A stretch of 6,207 bases of DNA from Candidatus Methylomirabilota bacterium (GTDB taxonomy: Bacteria; Methylomirabilota; Methylomirabilia; Methylomirabilales; CSP1-5), in assembly GCA_022615475.1 (NCBI GenBank), contig JAKEGQ010000215.1, forward strand, positions 1 to 6,207, written 5' to 3'. A model generated the notes under the pieces. It worked only from the letters and a program-made list of their open reading frames with translations, searched no databases and was not told the DNA's origin. Below are positions 4,583-6,207 of this stretch, one piece after another (within the stretch, counting starts at the first letter, position 1; each line of letters starts with the position of its first letter). Position numbers and translations under genes: made by a program.

Positions 4583-6207
4583 ATGGGAAAGATCCCGGAA
4601 GGATATCTCCCCCCGAGGGAGCTCTGGCCAACCCGGGCGTACGAGCTCCCGGAGTATAAGTCCTACCCGCAGAAATTCAACAGCACCGAAGAGCTCATCG
4701 ATAAACAGGTGGCGGGTGGGAAGGGGGATCGGCCGGCCATCCTCTTTGAGGATCGCAAGATCCCGTACAAGGCCCTCCTGGGCATGGTCAACAAGCTCGG
4801 GAGCAGCCTGAAGACGTTGGGCATCGAGGAGGCGGACCGGGTGGCCCTGCGCGCCCCCAATATCCCCCCCGCCCTAGTGGCGAACTTCGCCGTCTTGAAG
4901 ATCGGGGGCGTCTTCCTGCCGACCTCCGGGCTCTTCTCGCGGTCCGAGATCGCCCACGTCTTTAACAATGCCGAGGTCAAGGCGGTGGTGGTCGCGTCGG
5001 CCCTGCTTGAGGAGCTGGAGAAGGCCAGGCCCGATCTCAAGACGCTCAAGCATATCATCGTGATCGGCGGCACCCCCGAAGAGCAGGCCACGTTCAAGCA
5101 GAAGGGGTATCTTCTCTACCAGGAGCTCGTGGACGGCGGGAAGCCGGAGTGTGATCCGGTCCGCCGCGATCGGATGGATGTCTCGGTGCTCCTCTACACC
5201 TCCGGCACCACGGGCCTCCCCAAGGGGACGGCCCATTTCCTTGAGGAGGCGCTCATCGTTCCCGACGGCTTCGGCAAGTACTGTTGGGGCATCACAGAGA
5301 ATGACGTCATCCTGAGCGCAGCCCCCATCGCTATGGCGGCGGGCTACTCCGCCGTGGCGACGATCCCGTACCGCTTCGGGGCCGGCGTCTCCATCTTCCC
5401 CCGGTTTACACCGGAGGGGATGTTCGAGCAGATCCAAAAGCATAAGGCGACCATCCTCTCGGCCCTGCCCACCGCCTATCGCAAGATGCTCCAGATTCCC
5501 GATGCCGAGAAGAAATACGACCTGAGTTCCCTCCGGGTCTGTACCGGCGGGGGAGAATCGCTCACGGCCAAGACCTACCACGACTGGAAGGCCAAATTCG
5601 GCCAGGAGATCTTTGAAGGGCTTGGGACCACCGAGATGATGTTCGTCTTCATCTCGTCGGCGGCCACCAAGAAGGTGAAGCCCGGCTCCATCGGTCCCGC
5701 CATCCCTGGATACGAGGTCAGGGTGGTCAATGAGGAGGGGAAAGATTGTAAGCCCGGAGAGACCGGACAGCTTATTGCGCGGGGACCTACGGGAACCATG
5801 TACTGGCGGGATCCCGAGAAGCAACGCTCGGTCGTCAAGGAAGGGTGGTGCCGGGCCGGCGACATGGTCACTATGGACGAAGATGGGTACATCTGGTTCC
5901 TCTCGCGCGAGGATGACCTGATCAAGTCCTCGGGCTACCGGATCGGCCCGGAGGAGATCGAGGATGTCCTGGTCACACACGCCGCAGTCGCGGACGCAGG
6001 CGTGGTGGGGGTCTCAGACCCGGTGATGGGCCAGAAGACCAAGGCCTTTGTCCAGCTCAAAGCGGGTCAGCAGGGCTCGGACGCACTGAAGCAGGAGTTG
6101 GTCGAGTTCTGCAAGGGCAAGGTCGCGGTCTACAAGCTGCCACGTGAGGTCGAGTTCATCGACAAGATGCCCCGCGCCCCCGGGCCCGGTGGTCCGGGGA
6201 CCGGGAA
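4583..6207 (+). CDS. AMP-forming acyl-CoA synthetase, benzoate/2-aminobenzoate-CoA ligase type (3'-truncated)
   Basis: 541 codons are open from ATG 4583, with GGAGGAGG just before it, to the window edge without a stop; perhaps 10-20 residues are missing. The enzyme adenylates a carboxylic acid with ATP and transfers it to CoA. Motifs in order: phosphate loop YTSGTTGLPKG (205-215), GLGTTE with Glu351 (346-351), GWCRAGD with Asp427 (421-427) and the hinge region SREDDLIKSSGYRIGPEEIE (441-460). The N-terminus (LPPRELWP at 9-16, then ELPEYKSYPQKFN) and EGLGTTEMMFVFIS (345-358) resemble benzoate- and 2-aminobenzoate-CoA ligases, so an aromatic acid is the best guess. Near the end the expected PRxPTGK, which carries the catalytic lysine, reads PRAP-GPGGPG-TG followed by a codon starting AA, so six Gly/Pro residues appear inserted. 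That may be real or an assembly error at the edge. Confidence 0.93.
   Translation, partial: MGKIPEGYLPPRELWPTRAYELPEYKSYPQKFNSTEELIDKQVAGGKGDRPAILFEDRKIPYKALLGMVNKLGSSLKTLGIEEADRVALRAPNIPPALVANFAVLKIGGVFLPTSGLFSRSEIAHVFNNAEVKAVVVASALLEELEKARPDLKTLKHIIVIGGTPEEQATFKQKGYLLYQELVDGGKPECDPVRRDRMDVSVLLYTSGTTGLPKGTAHFLEEALIVPDGFGKYCWGITENDVILSAAPIAMAAGYSAVATIPYRFGAGVSIFPRFTPEGMFEQIQKHKATILSALPTAYRKMLQIPDAEKKYDLSSLRVCTGGGESLTAKTYHDWKAKFGQEIFEGLGTTEMMFVFISSAATKKVKPGSIGPAIPGYEVRVVNEEGKDCKPGETGQLIARGPTGTMYWRDPEKQRSVVKEGWCRAGDMVTMDEDGYIWFLSREDDLIKSSGYRIGPEEIEDVLVTHAAVADAGVVGVSDPVMGQKTKAFVQLKAGQQGSDALKQELVEFCKGKVAVYKLPREVEFIDKMPRAPGPGGPGTG
6182..6199 (+). other. 18-base GC-rich insert in the catalytic-lysine (A10) loop codons
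   Basis: Deleting these 18 bases (six codons, GPGGPG) leaves MPRAPTG followed by AA, the normal A10 motif of the family with the start of the catalytic lysine codon. The segment is G/C-rich and self-complementary with its surroundings: CCCGGT (6185-6190) pairs with ACCGGG (6200-6205). It may be an assembly or read error at a contig edge, or a true Gly/Pro insertion. Confidence 0.5.

Noticed and set aside
3509..4584. Overlapping - strand open frames (3509-4090 and 3919-4584)
   Set aside because: They run through the terminator hairpin and antisense to the small genes, and show only Arg/Leu/Pro-rich shadow composition.
4874..5980. Open frame of 368 codons on the - strand
   Set aside because: It is antisense to the acyl-CoA synthetase, whose ATP/AMP and hinge motifs prove the + strand frame; the composition is shadow-like.
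1..6207. tRNA, rRNA, CRISPR array, insertion sequence or attachment site
   Set aside because: No cloverleaf, no spaced direct repeats, no transposase-like reading frame and no terminal inverted repeats flanking a cargo region were seen on either strand.

Overview
The window is a GC-rich bacterial segment (about 60-65% G+C by eye) in which every gene reads on the + strand and nearly every start has a strong GGAGG-type ribosome binding site. Its theme is CoA activation of carboxylic, probably aromatic, acids. The family mix (paired class III CoA-transferases, a benzoate-CoA-ligase-like synthetase, an IclR-type regulator) would suit an uncultivated soil or subsurface bacterium such as Rokubacteria/NC10, a deltaproteobacterial lineage or a betaproteobacterium. 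That placement is an impression from family resemblance, not something the sequence proves. Both window ends cut through genes, so this may be a whole metagenomic contig.

Layout. Bases 1-123 are the C-terminus of an IclR-family transcription regulator. After a 113-base leader comes a four-gene unit: two tandem, paralogous CaiB/BaiF (class III) CoA-transferases (237-1652 and 1682-3058), a small CxxC/CxxC zinc-ribbon-like protein (3124-3534), and a small cysteine-containing protein with a very basic Lys/Arg/Ala/Pro-rich N-terminal tail (3545-3961, with a strong internal start at 3809). A 12-bp perfect hairpin followed by TTTTT (3997-4033) closes this unit. A second unit follows a 161-base non-coding gap that holds a weak candidate promoter and an inverted repeat. 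It contains a thioredoxin-fold-like protein without CxxC (4195-4569) and, 13 bases later, an AMP-forming acyl-CoA synthetase of the benzoate/2-aminobenzoate-CoA ligase type (4583 to beyond the window end).

How they may work together (inference). The ligase would activate a free acid with ATP. The two transferases, possibly as a hetero-oligomer like benzylsuccinate CoA-transferase BbsEF, would move CoA between an acyl-CoA donor and a second acid. The IclR-type protein would sense a pathway metabolite. The three small proteins have no function I can name. Their conserved-looking cysteines and tight packing with the CoA enzymes make them the part of the window most likely to be undescribed, as accessory subunits of a CoA-transfer complex or as parts of a neighbouring enzyme outside the window.
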